Origin: Thauera butanivorans NBRC 103042
GTDB lineage: Bacteria; Pseudomonadota; Gammaproteobacteria; Burkholderiales; Rhodocyclaceae
NCBI RefSeq assembly: GCF_001591165.1
Contig: NZ_BCUG01000037.1
Location: 1-64,000, forward strand
Length of the DNA stretch: 64,000 bases
Direction: 5' to 3'
Both the position numbers and the translations under genes were made by a program. Position 1 is the stretch's first letter; the number at the start of each line of letters is the position of its first letter. The notes beneath the pieces are model-generated. The model was not told the DNA's origin, searched no databases, and saw only the letters and a program-made list of their open reading frames with translations. Positions 1 to 5,798 of the stretch are shown piece after piece.

Positions 1-81
1 GATGCTGCCGACCTCGTCAGTTCGCTTGACGGCCTGCTCCTTGAACTCAGCCGTGTATTCCTGTTTCGGGATGCGCTTCAC
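1..81 (-). mobile_element. IS3-family transposase OrfA, N-terminal part, cut by window edge
   Basis: A GTG start at 81, preceded by an AGAGGAAG ribosome site, opens a frame reading VKRIPKQEYTAEFKEQAVKR. This is the usual start of the IS3-family OrfA helix-turn-helix protein, which binds the element's ends. Only 27 codons lie in the window. The element sits just downstream of the last visible cassette gene, so it may have replaced that cassette's attC site. Confidence 0.75.
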
Positions 82-117
82 GTCGTTCTTCCTCTCGTTG
101 TGTCGATCCTACGACGA

Positions 118-513
118 CTACGCTGGAAGACGAAATTCGTGGGGCAGCTCAGAGCTGAGGCGGCGGAAGTAGATACGTCCAGCCAAGCCAAAAGTCAGTA
201 AATTGCCGAGTGTGAGAAGTGCTGATTGGCCGCGAGAGAGTGGCGGCCATAAGTAGGGAAGACCTGACTTGAGGAAGAGTACGCAGCGGACTGCCGTGAC
301 TCTTTGCGCTTGCGATAGCTTGTCAGTGCCTATCAAGCGATGCTCCCGGAGATCGCAGTAGAGCAGCCACAAGAACTGATTGTAGATCTCCCGTACTGCC
401 GGGTCGTCCGATTCTGGCACCGAATCGTCGAACTGATAGTTGGTGATGCGGGCACCAATGAGCCACCGGGTTGATTCGGCTAGTACTGCTCGGGCTTGCT
501 GATCGACTTTCAT
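118..513 (-). CDS. hypothetical protein of an integron gene cassette (cassette 1)
   Basis: A 131-residue protein of unknown function. It starts with ATG at 513, only a few bases after the GTTAACG core of an attC site, which is the normal position for the first gene of a cassette. The N-terminal 80 residues look soluble, with acidic and aromatic clusters. A hydrophobic stretch follows at about 97-115 (ALLTLGNLLTFGLAG) with Arg residues on both sides, so it may be membrane associated. Base composition is clearly lower in GC than the chromosome genes further right, which fits a transferred cassette. I do not recognise a family. Confidence 0.6.
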   Translation of the reverse strand: MKVDQQARAVLAESTRWLIGARITNYQFDDSVPESDDPAVREIYNQFLWLLYCDLREHRLIGTDKLSQAQRVTAVRCVLFLKSGLPYLWPPLSRGQSALLTLGNLLTFGLAGRIYFRRLSSELPHEFRLPA

Positions 514-517
514 AGGG

Positions 518-570
518 CGTTAACGAATGAATTAAGCCGCGCCGCGAAGCGGCGTCGGCTTGAATGACTA
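518..570 (-). other. integron attC site, R'' end damaged
   Basis: Read on the minus strand this has the hallmark GC-rich hairpin of aadA-type attC sites: TTCAAGCCGACGCCGC, a TTCG loop, then GCGGCGCGGCTTAA, and at the right the core GTTAACG (518-524). The left R'' core expected near 565-580 is missing. In its place is CTACAAAGGGACTTCCC, which resembles the IS1111 left end seen twice further on. The site is therefore probably a hybrid or a half site. Confidence 0.75.
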
Positions 571-723
571 CAAAGGGACTTCCCACTTCCGCCGCTGGCC
601 TGTTCGGTGCCAAGATTGACTTATAGAGGTAAGCCCCCGACTGTGACGAGGGACTCACCAAGGTTTGACCTTTACGGCGGTCGGCGTGAATTTCTGATCT
701 CTGCCAAGAGAAGGAGATTCACG

Positions 724-834
724 ATGAAAGAGTACCAGAGCCTGAGTCCCACGGGATGGGACTGCAAGCACCATGTGATGTTCATACCGAAGAGGCGCAA
801 GAAGCGGGTGTTTGCAAAAAGCGTAGCATTTTAA
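724..834 (+). pseudogene. IS200/IS605-family transposase TnpA, N-terminal fragment
   Basis: From ATG 724 the frame reads MKEYQSLSPTGWDCKHHVMF followed by IPKRRKKRVF, the standard N-terminus of IS200-type Y1 transposases. The real protein is about 140-150 residues with HUH and catalytic Tyr motifs; here only about 31 residues remain before the frame leaves the family and stops. An AGAAGGAG ribosome site precedes the start. The 100 bases upstream probably belong to the element's left end. The break lies just before the attC-like hairpin at 831-860. Confidence 0.75.
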
Positions 835-860
835 CGGCCCGGTCGTTGGGCTTGTTATGC
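831..860 (-). other. attC-like site of cassette 2 (R'' end)
   Basis: On the minus strand the stop codon of the 855-1475 gene is followed by GCATAAC, the exact complement of the GTTATGC core at the gene's upstream end. That match is expected when both halves come from one circular cassette. The next bases form a short imperfect hairpin (TAAC..CCC / GGG..GTTA), shorter than a normal attC. The IS200 fragment adjoins it and may have removed the rest. Confidence 0.5.
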
Positions 861-1475
861 ATTGGTAAAGTCGAAGTACAGGATGTTTGACCAGTTTCCA
901 AGCCCGAGGGCATAGATCGGCTTCATCGGATCTTGCGCTGGCGTCTGTGATTCGGGTGCACGGCCCAGCAGCTTAGAAAAGAAACCAACTGGTTTAGGCG
1001 GCACAACGGGAGGTGGCACCAAGGATTGCAGCGCCTGTTCCGCTTCAGGTTGTAAATTTCTTATCTGCTCAAGGAGTGCCAGATTCTGCTCAAGAAGTGG
1101 TATCTCACTCATATCGAAAATCTCACCGCACTCCAACACGAAGTATTGGTTCTGGTTGTCTGGTTTGTTCAAGAAATCGATGGATTCGGCAATCAAGTCC
1201 TGAGCCGATGGAAGCGCTACTTTCGACAAGAATCCTTCGAGGTTCTTGACGCCGGAAGCGTAGTCACCTATTAGAGCAATTTCCTCCGGGTTGTCCCAAA
1301 TCGAAGATGGACATGTCTTTGGGTTGCCAGAGAGGAGAAGCTTGAAAACGATTGGTATGTCGTAGTTCCATTCCGAGATGCCAATCAGTTTTCTGTCGTT
1401 GGCCTTGGCGCTTGGCCCGGGAATGACATTGGTTGAGTAAAGATACGGTTGGCCACGATGATTACTCCGATGCAT
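855..1475 (-). CDS. hypothetical protein of an integron gene cassette (cassette 2)
   Basis: A 206-residue protein of unknown function, starting MHRSNHRGQPYLYSTN. The ATG overlaps the GTTATGC attC core (1472-1478) and the stop overlaps the complementary GCATAAC core, so the gene fills its cassette from end to end. The frame stays open into the neighbouring IS, but the cassette start is the sensible one. The body is acidic and soluble in look. Near the C-terminus there is a proline-rich linker (VPPPVVPPKPVG) followed by a short FFSKLLG motif. There is no signal peptide or membrane segment. GC content is well below that of the chromosome genes. Confidence 0.65.
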   Translation of the reverse strand: MHRSNHRGQPYLYSTNVIPGPSAKANDRKLIGISEWNYDIPIVFKLLLSGNPKTCPSSIWDNPEEIALIGDYASGVKNLEGFLSKVALPSAQDLIAESIDFLNKPDNQNQYFVLECGEIFDMSEIPLLEQNLALLEQIRNLQPEAEQALQSLVPPPVVPPKPVGFFSKLLGRAPESQTPAQDPMKPIYALGLGNWSNILYFDFTNA

Positions 1476-1487
1476 AACGAATGAAAA

Positions 1488-1917
1488 GGACTTCCCCGTC
1501 CCGGCCTGACCGCATTGCGGCAATCGGCACCTGAGTGTCACGATGGGAAGTGCGAACTCTCATCAATCGGTCCGAAAGGGGAAGTCCATGAGCATTATGA
1601 CCGTTGGAGTCGATCTCGCCAAGAACGTGTTTGCCGTGCATGGCATCGATGAAGCCGGTTGCGTCGAGTTGGTACGCCCGGCGGTGCCGCGTGAAAAGCT
1701 GCGCGAACTGATCGCAAGCTTGCCGCCGTGTGTGATCAGCATGAAAGGGAGCACGTGCCGAATAAGGCCGATTGGGGAAAGGACAGTCTGTTCTGTCCTT
1801 GTCCGGCGCGATGCCGGCAGTCCAGAATCGGTCACGTCCGGGCGTGATCAGCAGGAGAAGAAGATGGGTGCATGATCAACGGCTGCTGTCTGCAGAAAAC
1901 AGTTGACGGGAAGTCCC
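1488..1917 (+). mobile_element. internally deleted IS1111-group element, both ends present
   Basis: The left end GGACTTCCCCGTCC (1488-1501) and the inverted right end GACGGGAAGTCC (1905-1916) bound about 430 bp. A full IS1111 relative is about 1.4 kb. The first 150 coding bases match the copy at 2295 closely, then the sequence jumps to a region with no transposase similarity. The left end lies nine bases from the attC core, the same distance as in the second copy, which points to site-specific insertion. Such a short two-ended form could still be mobilised in trans. Confidence 0.65.
1588..1875 (+). pseudogene. IS110-family (IS1111 group) transposase, truncated
   Basis: The ATG at 1588 follows AAAGGGGAAG. 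The frame starts MSIMTVGVDLAKNVFAVHGI, the usual RuvC-like DEDD N-terminus of IS110/IS1111 transposases, where the first Asp of DLAKN is catalytic. Similarity stops after about 53 residues (PPCVIS). The remaining 42 residues are not transposase. The protein lacks the other acidic residues and the C-terminal Ser domain and cannot be active. Confidence 0.8.
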
Positions 1918-1934
1918 TTGGGGATGGGTTGGGC

Positions 1935-2090
1935 TACTGCCTGCAACAGCCCAGGCATGAAAGTTGGCGCTGGCGAGACGGCGGCCACGGCGCACTGACG
2001 AAGGACGACGGCCAATGCAGGCGCACCGGGTAGCCATATAACCAGCGAGTTCTCCGAGCGAAATGGCAACTGCTTCAAGCAAGGGCATAG
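1935..2090 (-). other. 3' part of cassette 3, no confident gene
   Basis: This 156-base stretch lies between the stop of the 60-residue gene and the R'' core of the cassette. Two overlapping minus-strand frames are open through it: ATG 2088 (MPLLEAVAISLG...) and TTG 2078 (hydrophobic, ...WLPGAPALAVVL...). Both run on into the insertion sequence, so neither ends naturally within the cassette. I cannot say whether either is expressed. A GGGCT/AGCCC hairpin sits next to the core. Confidence 0.35.
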
Positions 2091-2273
2091 TTACGAATAG
2101 ATGGCTATGAGAATTGCGATGAAGAACGCTAGCCCCACAACAGCCACAAACTCGGGATCGTGTTTAGTGCCCTTCTTGGGCGGGTAACGGCCGAGAGTAA
2201 CCGCGCGAAGCACAACCCAACCTGGCCAGTAGAAGATGCCGACAAGAATGATCTGGGCGAGAGCTTCAAGCAT
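2091..2273 (-). CDS. small membrane protein of an integron gene cassette (cassette 3)
   Basis: A 60-residue protein starting MLEALAQIILVGIFYWPGWV. The start lies five bases after the GTTGGGC attC core, a typical cassette arrangement. Two hydrophobic segments (about 5-22 and 45-59) flank a basic loop containing RYPPKKGTKHD, so it is probably a two-pass inner-membrane protein. Short membrane proteins of this kind are common cassette cargo and mostly unstudied. A longer frame that starts inside the insertion sequence is rejected because the cassette boundary lies at 2285. Confidence 0.6.
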   Translation of the reverse strand: MLEALAQIILVGIFYWPGWVVLRAVTLGRYPPKKGTKHDPEFVAVVGLAFFIAILIAIYS

Positions 2274-2278
2274 GAGCG

Positions 2279-2294
2279 GCCCAACGAATGAAAG
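2279..2294 (-). other. attC half-site (R' core) at the IS1111 left end
   Basis: On the minus strand CATTCGTTGGGC ends in a consensus GTTRRRY core. The insertion sequence begins at 2295, nine bases from the core, exactly as in the 1472-1488 case. The other half of this attC is not visible because the right end of the insertion sequence has been lost. Confidence 0.6.
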
Positions 2295-3047
2295 GGACTT
2301 CCCCGTCCCGGCCTGACCGCATTGCGGTGATCGGCACCTGAGTGCCACGATGGGAAGTGCGAAGTCTCATCAATCCGTCCGAAAGGGGAGGTCCATGAGC
2401 ATTGTGACCGTTGGCATCGATCTCGCCAAGAACGTGTTTGCCGTGCATGGCGTCAACGAAGCCGGCCGCGCCGAGCTGGTACGCCCGGCAGTGCCGCGTG
2501 AGAAGCTGCATGAATTGATCGCAAGCCTGCCACCGTGCGTGATCGGCATGGAAGCGTGCTCGGGTGCGCATCACTGGGCACGGCTGTTCCAGGCTTCGGG
2601 TCATACCGTTCGCCTGATCGCACCGAAGTTCGTCACGCCCTACCGCATGAGCGGGCGACGCAGCAAGAACGATGCGGCCGACGCCGCTGCGATCTGCGAG
2701 GCAGTGCAGCGGCCCCACATGCGTTTCGTGCCGATCAAGACGCTCGATCAGCAATCGCACCTGATGGTGCTACCTGCCTGGTCGCCATGATCGGCAACGG
2801 TCATGACTTCGGCTGCGGTCGGCAGTTCGCCGCCTGGCTCGGCCTGGTGCCCGGCCAATACAGCTCGGGCGGCACGGCCCGACTGGGCCGCATCACCAAG
2901 GCCGGCGATCCCTACTTGCGCAGTTTGCTGGTCATGGGTGCGCGAGCAGTGTTGGCGGCAGCGAAGAACAAGACCGACACATTGAGTCGCTGGGCGATGG
3001 CTTTGCAGCAACGGCGAGGCTACTGGAAGGCGGTGGCTGCAATCCTG
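2295..3047 (+). mobile_element. IS1111-group (IS110 family) element, right end lost
   Basis: The left end GGACTTCCCCGTCC is identical to the shorter copy at 1488. A transposase reading frame follows, but no inverted right end (GGAC..GGAAGTCC) is found before the vapC gene. Elements of the IS1111-attC group are known to target integron attC sites, and both copies here abut attC cores in the same place and orientation. The element is dead: the transposase has an internal deletion and the right terminus is gone. Confidence 0.75.
2395..3047 (+). pseudogene. IS110-family transposase with internal deletion and frameshift
   Basis: The N-terminal part runs from ATG 2395 (MSIVTVGIDLAKNVFAVHGV) through the family's SKNDAADAAAICEAVQRP block, about 125 residues. 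At about 2765 the middle of the gene is missing. The C-terminal part resumes in another frame with LVAMIGNGHDF, AAWLGLVPGQYSSGG and LGRITKAGDPYLRSLLV, the transposase_20 domain with its catalytic Ser region. After RRGYWKAVAAI the family sequence ends abruptly. Intact proteins are about 340 residues; about 210 remain, in two frames. Confidence 0.85.
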
Positions 3048-3122
3048 TTCCTGTACCGGGAGGTGCTGGAGCAGTCCTTGCCGGTCAGCTTGCAGCAAGC
3101 GCGGACTGGAGGCCCAGATGCG
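3048..3122 (+). pseudogene. possible scrap of an integron-type tyrosine recombinase
   Basis: Directly after the transposase breaks off, the same frame continues LFLYREVLEQSLP. That phrase is very like the end of the SAM-like N-terminal domain of IntI and related tyrosine recombinases (consensus around LLFLYREVL...LPW). Only about 25 residues are present and no catalytic residue is included. If correct, it is the last trace of an integrase beside the cassette array. The match is short, so this is a tentative reading. Confidence 0.3.
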
Positions 3123-3486
3123 TGACGAACGGATCGAAATCCCTGTCGCTATATAGCAAGGGCAGGCCATTTTCGATGCAGTGGGTGGCAATCACGGTAT
3201 CGATCGTTTTCCTCACCGTCACGCCCAGCGTCCGCAACGAGCGGAAGTTTCTGGTGGCCTGGATGGCAATGTCCCGCCCGCACAGGTCAACGATGACCAA
3301 TGAGGCCATCAGTGTTCTGGCTTGGTTGAAGTCGCGTTCGGCGGTGAAGCCTTGTAGCACTTCGGCCAGGATCAAGTCACCTATTGCAATTGGCTCCACG
3401 CCAAGCAGCGAGTCCAGTTTTTCGGCTTGTGGTGTCGCGTTTCCACGGAAGTAGTCGATCCAGACGCTGGAATCGACCAGAATCAT
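3085..3486 (-). CDS. vapC: VapC-type PIN-domain toxin
   Basis: A 133-residue PIN ribonuclease. The N-terminal MILVDSSVWIDYFRG carries the first catalytic Asp. A conserved Glu lies in ILAEVLQGF, and the third and fourth acidic positions are in TIDTVIATHC and YSDRDFDPF. Family members cleave tRNA or rRNA when free of antitoxin. The gene overlaps vapB by four bases and shares its operon. The last five or six residues (SALAAS) probably come from the adjoining scrap of foreign DNA, since relatives usually end soon after HLGL; this should not affect the fold. Confidence 0.85.
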   Translation of the reverse strand: MILVDSSVWIDYFRGNATPQAEKLDSLLGVEPIAIGDLILAEVLQGFTAERDFNQARTLMASLVIVDLCGRDIAIQATRNFRSLRTLGVTVRKTIDTVIATHCIENGLPLLYSDRDFDPFVTHLGLQSALAAS

Positions 3487-3677
3487 TTGTCGGACCTCAT
3501 CGAATCGAGGTCTCCCTGCCAGTTCAGCTTGCCGCGAAATCGGCGAATTTCTTCCTGTTGCCGGAGGCGAAGGAGTGTCCGAAGGCCAAGCTCGACTGCT
3601 TCACGCTTGGTCTTCAATCCCGTTGCGCGCAGTGTTTCGTTCATGAGCGTGTCGTCAATCACGATGTTGGTACGCAT
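3483..3677 (-). CDS. vapB: VapB-type antitoxin
   Basis: A 64-residue antitoxin of the VapB type. MRTNIVIDDTLMNETLRATG gives the N-terminal beta strand and first helix of a ribbon-helix-helix DNA-binding fold, followed by the family phrase KTKREAVELGLRTLLRLRQQ. The C-terminal part (FRGKLNWQGDLDSMR) matches the toxin-wrapping tail. It is first in the operon and overlaps vapC. A palindrome directly upstream suggests autoregulation. Confidence 0.85.
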   Translation of the reverse strand: MRTNIVIDDTLMNETLRATGLKTKREAVELGLRTLLRLRQQEEIRRFRGKLNWQGDLDSMRSDK

Positions 3678-3709
3678 GATGTGTATTTCCCATTCTCAAC
3701 ATACACATC
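3678..3709 (-). promoter_or_regulatory. palindromic operator upstream of vapBC
   Basis: The arms GATGTGTA (3678-3685) and TACACATC (3702-3709) form a perfect 8-bp inverted repeat with a 16-base AT-rich centre. It abuts the vapB start codon, where VapBC complexes normally bind to repress their own operon. Confidence 0.6.
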
Positions 3710-3826
3710 GTAGCTCCAGGTGAGAGGCTTGGCAATCCGGCGATTCGATCCGACGGTCAGCCATCAGCCTGTCATGTCTGCATCCTGAGTATCGACTCCA
3801 TAGCAGAACCGCGTTCCAAGCGCCGC

Positions 3827-5071
3827 TTACTGCCAGAACAGGCTTTCCTGCTCGCCTTTTTCACCCGTATCCAGCATGGCTGAAGCAAGTTCGGCGAGCG
3901 TGGATGGCAGGGCCTGCTGCTGTAGTTGTTCGAGCAGGCCGCGGTCGCGTTCGGTGAGTGGGCGGCGGTGGATCAGCCGGTGCAGGTCGGCGGCATCCAT
4001 GCGCCAGGGCGCCCATTCCTGGCCGGCTTTTTCCCACAGGGTGCTGGCCTGCACGGCGATGGCGATGCCGTCCGGATCGGGGTCGCAGGCGATGGCGGCG
4101 GGTGCGGGGGCGAGGCGCAGCAAGTGGGCGACGGCGTCGCGCCACCAGCCGGGTGGGTAGCCGGGTAGCCACAGCACGGCTTCGTCCGGGGTTCGGGCTG
4201 CGGCGGCCTTTTTGAAGGCGCTGCGGTTTTCCACCAGGCGCCAGCAGGAAGGCGGGTTGCCGATCGCGGTAATGGCCTGCACGGCCTGGGGCGGCAGGCC
4301 GACAAAGCCGGGCAGGGCGGCCAGCGCCAGCGTGCCGGTGGCGCTTTCCAGGCTGAGGTTTGCGGCGATGAGCAGCAGGGGTGCGTGGGCGGCGATGCCG
4401 AATGCGGCCAGGTCGACGTTGTCGGTCAGCCAGCGCCATTCGGCGTCGGTGATCTTTTTGGTCTCGGTACGGGCGAAGAAGGCGAAATCCCGCCGGGTAG
4501 CCTGCCCGCTGCGGTGTCCGGCATCGTGCCAGTTTTGCAGGGCAACAAGCAGCTCCAGCCGGGCCAGGGCGATGCCTGGCGGGCTTTCGTCCAGCGTGCT
4601 GCGGGCAGCGTCGAGTTCTTCCAGGCCCAGCGGAGTGTTGCGCAGTTCGGTCCAGCGGAGCTGGTCGGCGTCCGGCTCAGGCTGGCCGAGGGCTGCGCGC
4701 AGCGCAGCGGGGTCGAGAAAGCGCAGGCTGTGGGCCTGCCAGCCGCGTTGCGGATCGCGCCGCTCTTCCACTTCCGCCAGGCCGTCGGCCAGCAGGCGTT
4801 CGAAGAGCTGCAGCGCGGCGTTTGCCCGTGCGGCGCTGGCGCGGGCGAGCAGGGTGGCGCAGCGGTAGTGCTTGCCGGTTTCGGCACGGCGTACCCACAG
4901 CGCCAGGACTTCGCGCCAGCTTGCGGGCCAGGTATCCAGTGCGGCGGCGGGGCTGTTGAAGGCGCAGCGCAGGCGCTTGCCGCGCAAGGTGGAGCGGGTG
5001 GGGTCGGTGAGCCAGGCGGCGGAGATGCCGTGGGTGTCGGGCGGGAGCCAGGTGAGTTCTTTCGCTTCCAC
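3827..5071 (-). CDS. jetD: JetD-like Toprim-type nuclease subunit of a Wadjet/MksBEFG system
   Basis: A 414-residue protein from the GTG at 5071, five bases after the upstream toxin gene's stop. A TTG at 5131 would extend it inside that gene and is less likely. The N-terminal half is helical and Arg/Ala rich. The C-terminal half has LVENRSAFKK (about 279) and ACDPDPDGIAIA (about 326-337), the acidic DxD loop of the Toprim-like JetD/MksG nuclease domain (DUF2220/DUF2399 type), then a helical tail. In Wadjet systems this subunit nicks or cuts plasmid DNA extruded by the SMC complex. Sequence is divergent, so the assignment rests on the acidic motif, the size and the neighbouring jetC. Confidence 0.65.
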   Translation of the reverse strand: MEAKELTWLPPDTHGISAAWLTDPTRSTLRGKRLRCAFNSPAAALDTWPASWREVLALWVRRAETGKHYRCATLLARASAARANAALQLFERLLADGLAEVEERRDPQRGWQAHSLRFLDPAALRAALGQPEPDADQLRWTELRNTPLGLEELDAARSTLDESPPGIALARLELLVALQNWHDAGHRSGQATRRDFAFFARTETKKITDAEWRWLTDNVDLAAFGIAAHAPLLLIAANLSLESATGTLALAALPGFVGLPPQAVQAITAIGNPPSCWRLVENRSAFKKAAAARTPDEAVLWLPGYPPGWWRDAVAHLLRLAPAPAAIACDPDPDGIAIAVQASTLWEKAGQEWAPWRMDAADLHRLIHRRPLTERDRGLLEQLQQQALPSTLAELASAMLDTGEKGEQESLFWQ

Positions 5072-5076
5072 TCGAT

Positions 5077-5493
5077 CTACCGCATGGCGACGAGAAAGGC
5101 TGCTGGCGGCATGATGGGAATTCCATGCCAAGGGTGCAGGCTGGTGAGATGGGGGTCGCTGGCGACGATCAGTTCGGCCTCTGCGGTTTCGGCAAGGGCG
5201 AGAAACTTGTTGTCCTTCGGATCGATGCAGTCATTGACCTCGTGGATGACTTCGAAGTGATGCGCATGCCGGGTGAAGCCAGTGATGAATTCATCGCGTT
5301 GGGCCGGAGGGGTGTAACGGTCGAACTTGGGGCGTGACAGCACTGTTTGCAGTTCGGCCAGTGTTTCGTCGCTGACGCAAATCTCGAATTGGAGAAAGGC
5401 CTTTTCCAATGCGAGTGCCGGGATCGAGCCCGGCCGGATGGCGGCGCTGACCAATACTCCCGTATCGACGACGATGCGCCTAGCGAAGCTCAT
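5077..5493 (-). CDS. PIN-domain toxin (COG1569 type)
   Basis: A 138-residue PIN protein: RIVVDTGVLVSAAI holds the first catalytic Asp, SDETLAEL the Glu, CIDPKDNKFLALA the central acidic pair and VASDPHL the last Asp. This form belongs to the putative toxin-antitoxin PIN family (COG1569). It overlaps the Phd-type gene upstream by 14 bases, so the two are translationally coupled. The pair lies exactly between jetC and jetD on the same strand, so read-through from it may drive jetD. Confidence 0.8.
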   Translation of the reverse strand: MSFARRIVVDTGVLVSAAIRPGSIPALALEKAFLQFEICVSDETLAELQTVLSRPKFDRYTPPAQRDEFITGFTRHAHHFEVIHEVNDCIDPKDNKFLALAETAEAELIVASDPHLTSLHPWHGIPIMPPAAFLVAMR

Positions 5494-5755
5494 GCACGAG
5501 GTCGTTGATGTCGTCGTCGGTCAATCCGGCAGCGGTGTCGCCGCTGCTCCGGACGAGGGCTTGCCGGTATTGCGCGTACCAGTGTGCGGCGTCGTTGCGC
5601 CGCTGTTGCAGGGCGCGTACTTCCTGCATGTCGTGCTCGGAAACGACGTAGGCAACGACGCGCCCGCGGCGAGTTACCTGCACTGGTTCGCGCTGCGAGC
5701 GGTCTATCAGTTCGCCAAAGCGGTTTTGTGCTTCGACCGAGGTAAATGTGATCAT
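5480..5755 (-). CDS. Phd/YefM-family antitoxin
   Basis: A 91-residue protein starting MITFTSVEAQNRFGELIDRS, with QREPVQVTRRGRVVAYVVS: the compact alpha/beta N-terminal fold of Phd/YefM DNA-binding antitoxins. The C-terminal half is charged and helical and should bind the PIN toxin that follows. The longer open frame starting at 5845 runs into jetC and lacks family similarity, so the ATG at 5755 is chosen. Only 43 bases separate this start from the jetC stop. Confidence 0.8.
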   Translation of the reverse strand: MITFTSVEAQNRFGELIDRSQREPVQVTRRGRVVAYVVSEHDMQEVRALQQRRNDAAHWYAQYRQALVRSSGDTAAGLTDDDINDLVHELR

Positions 5756-5798
5756 GGCTGAACTCCATGAATTGGCTATTTCAGGTGTTTGAAGCCTA

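Larger units (their letters stand above)
1472..1934 (-). other. attC site split by an IS1111-group insertion
   Basis: The R' core GTTATGC (minus, 1478-1472) belongs to cassette 2 and the R'' core GCCCAAC (minus, 1934-1928) to cassette 3. Everything between them is the insertion sequence plus about ten bases on each side. Cassette 3 begins with GTTGGGC (2279-2285 on the plus strand as GCCCAAC), the exact partner of this R'' core. The two cores therefore mark the two ends of one interrupted site. Confidence 0.65.

Noticed and set aside
1848..2078. A 76-residue hydrophobic frame in cassette 3 as a gene
   Set aside because: It depends on a TTG start, overlaps another open frame and runs through the attC core into the insertion sequence, so it cannot be an original cassette gene as it stands.
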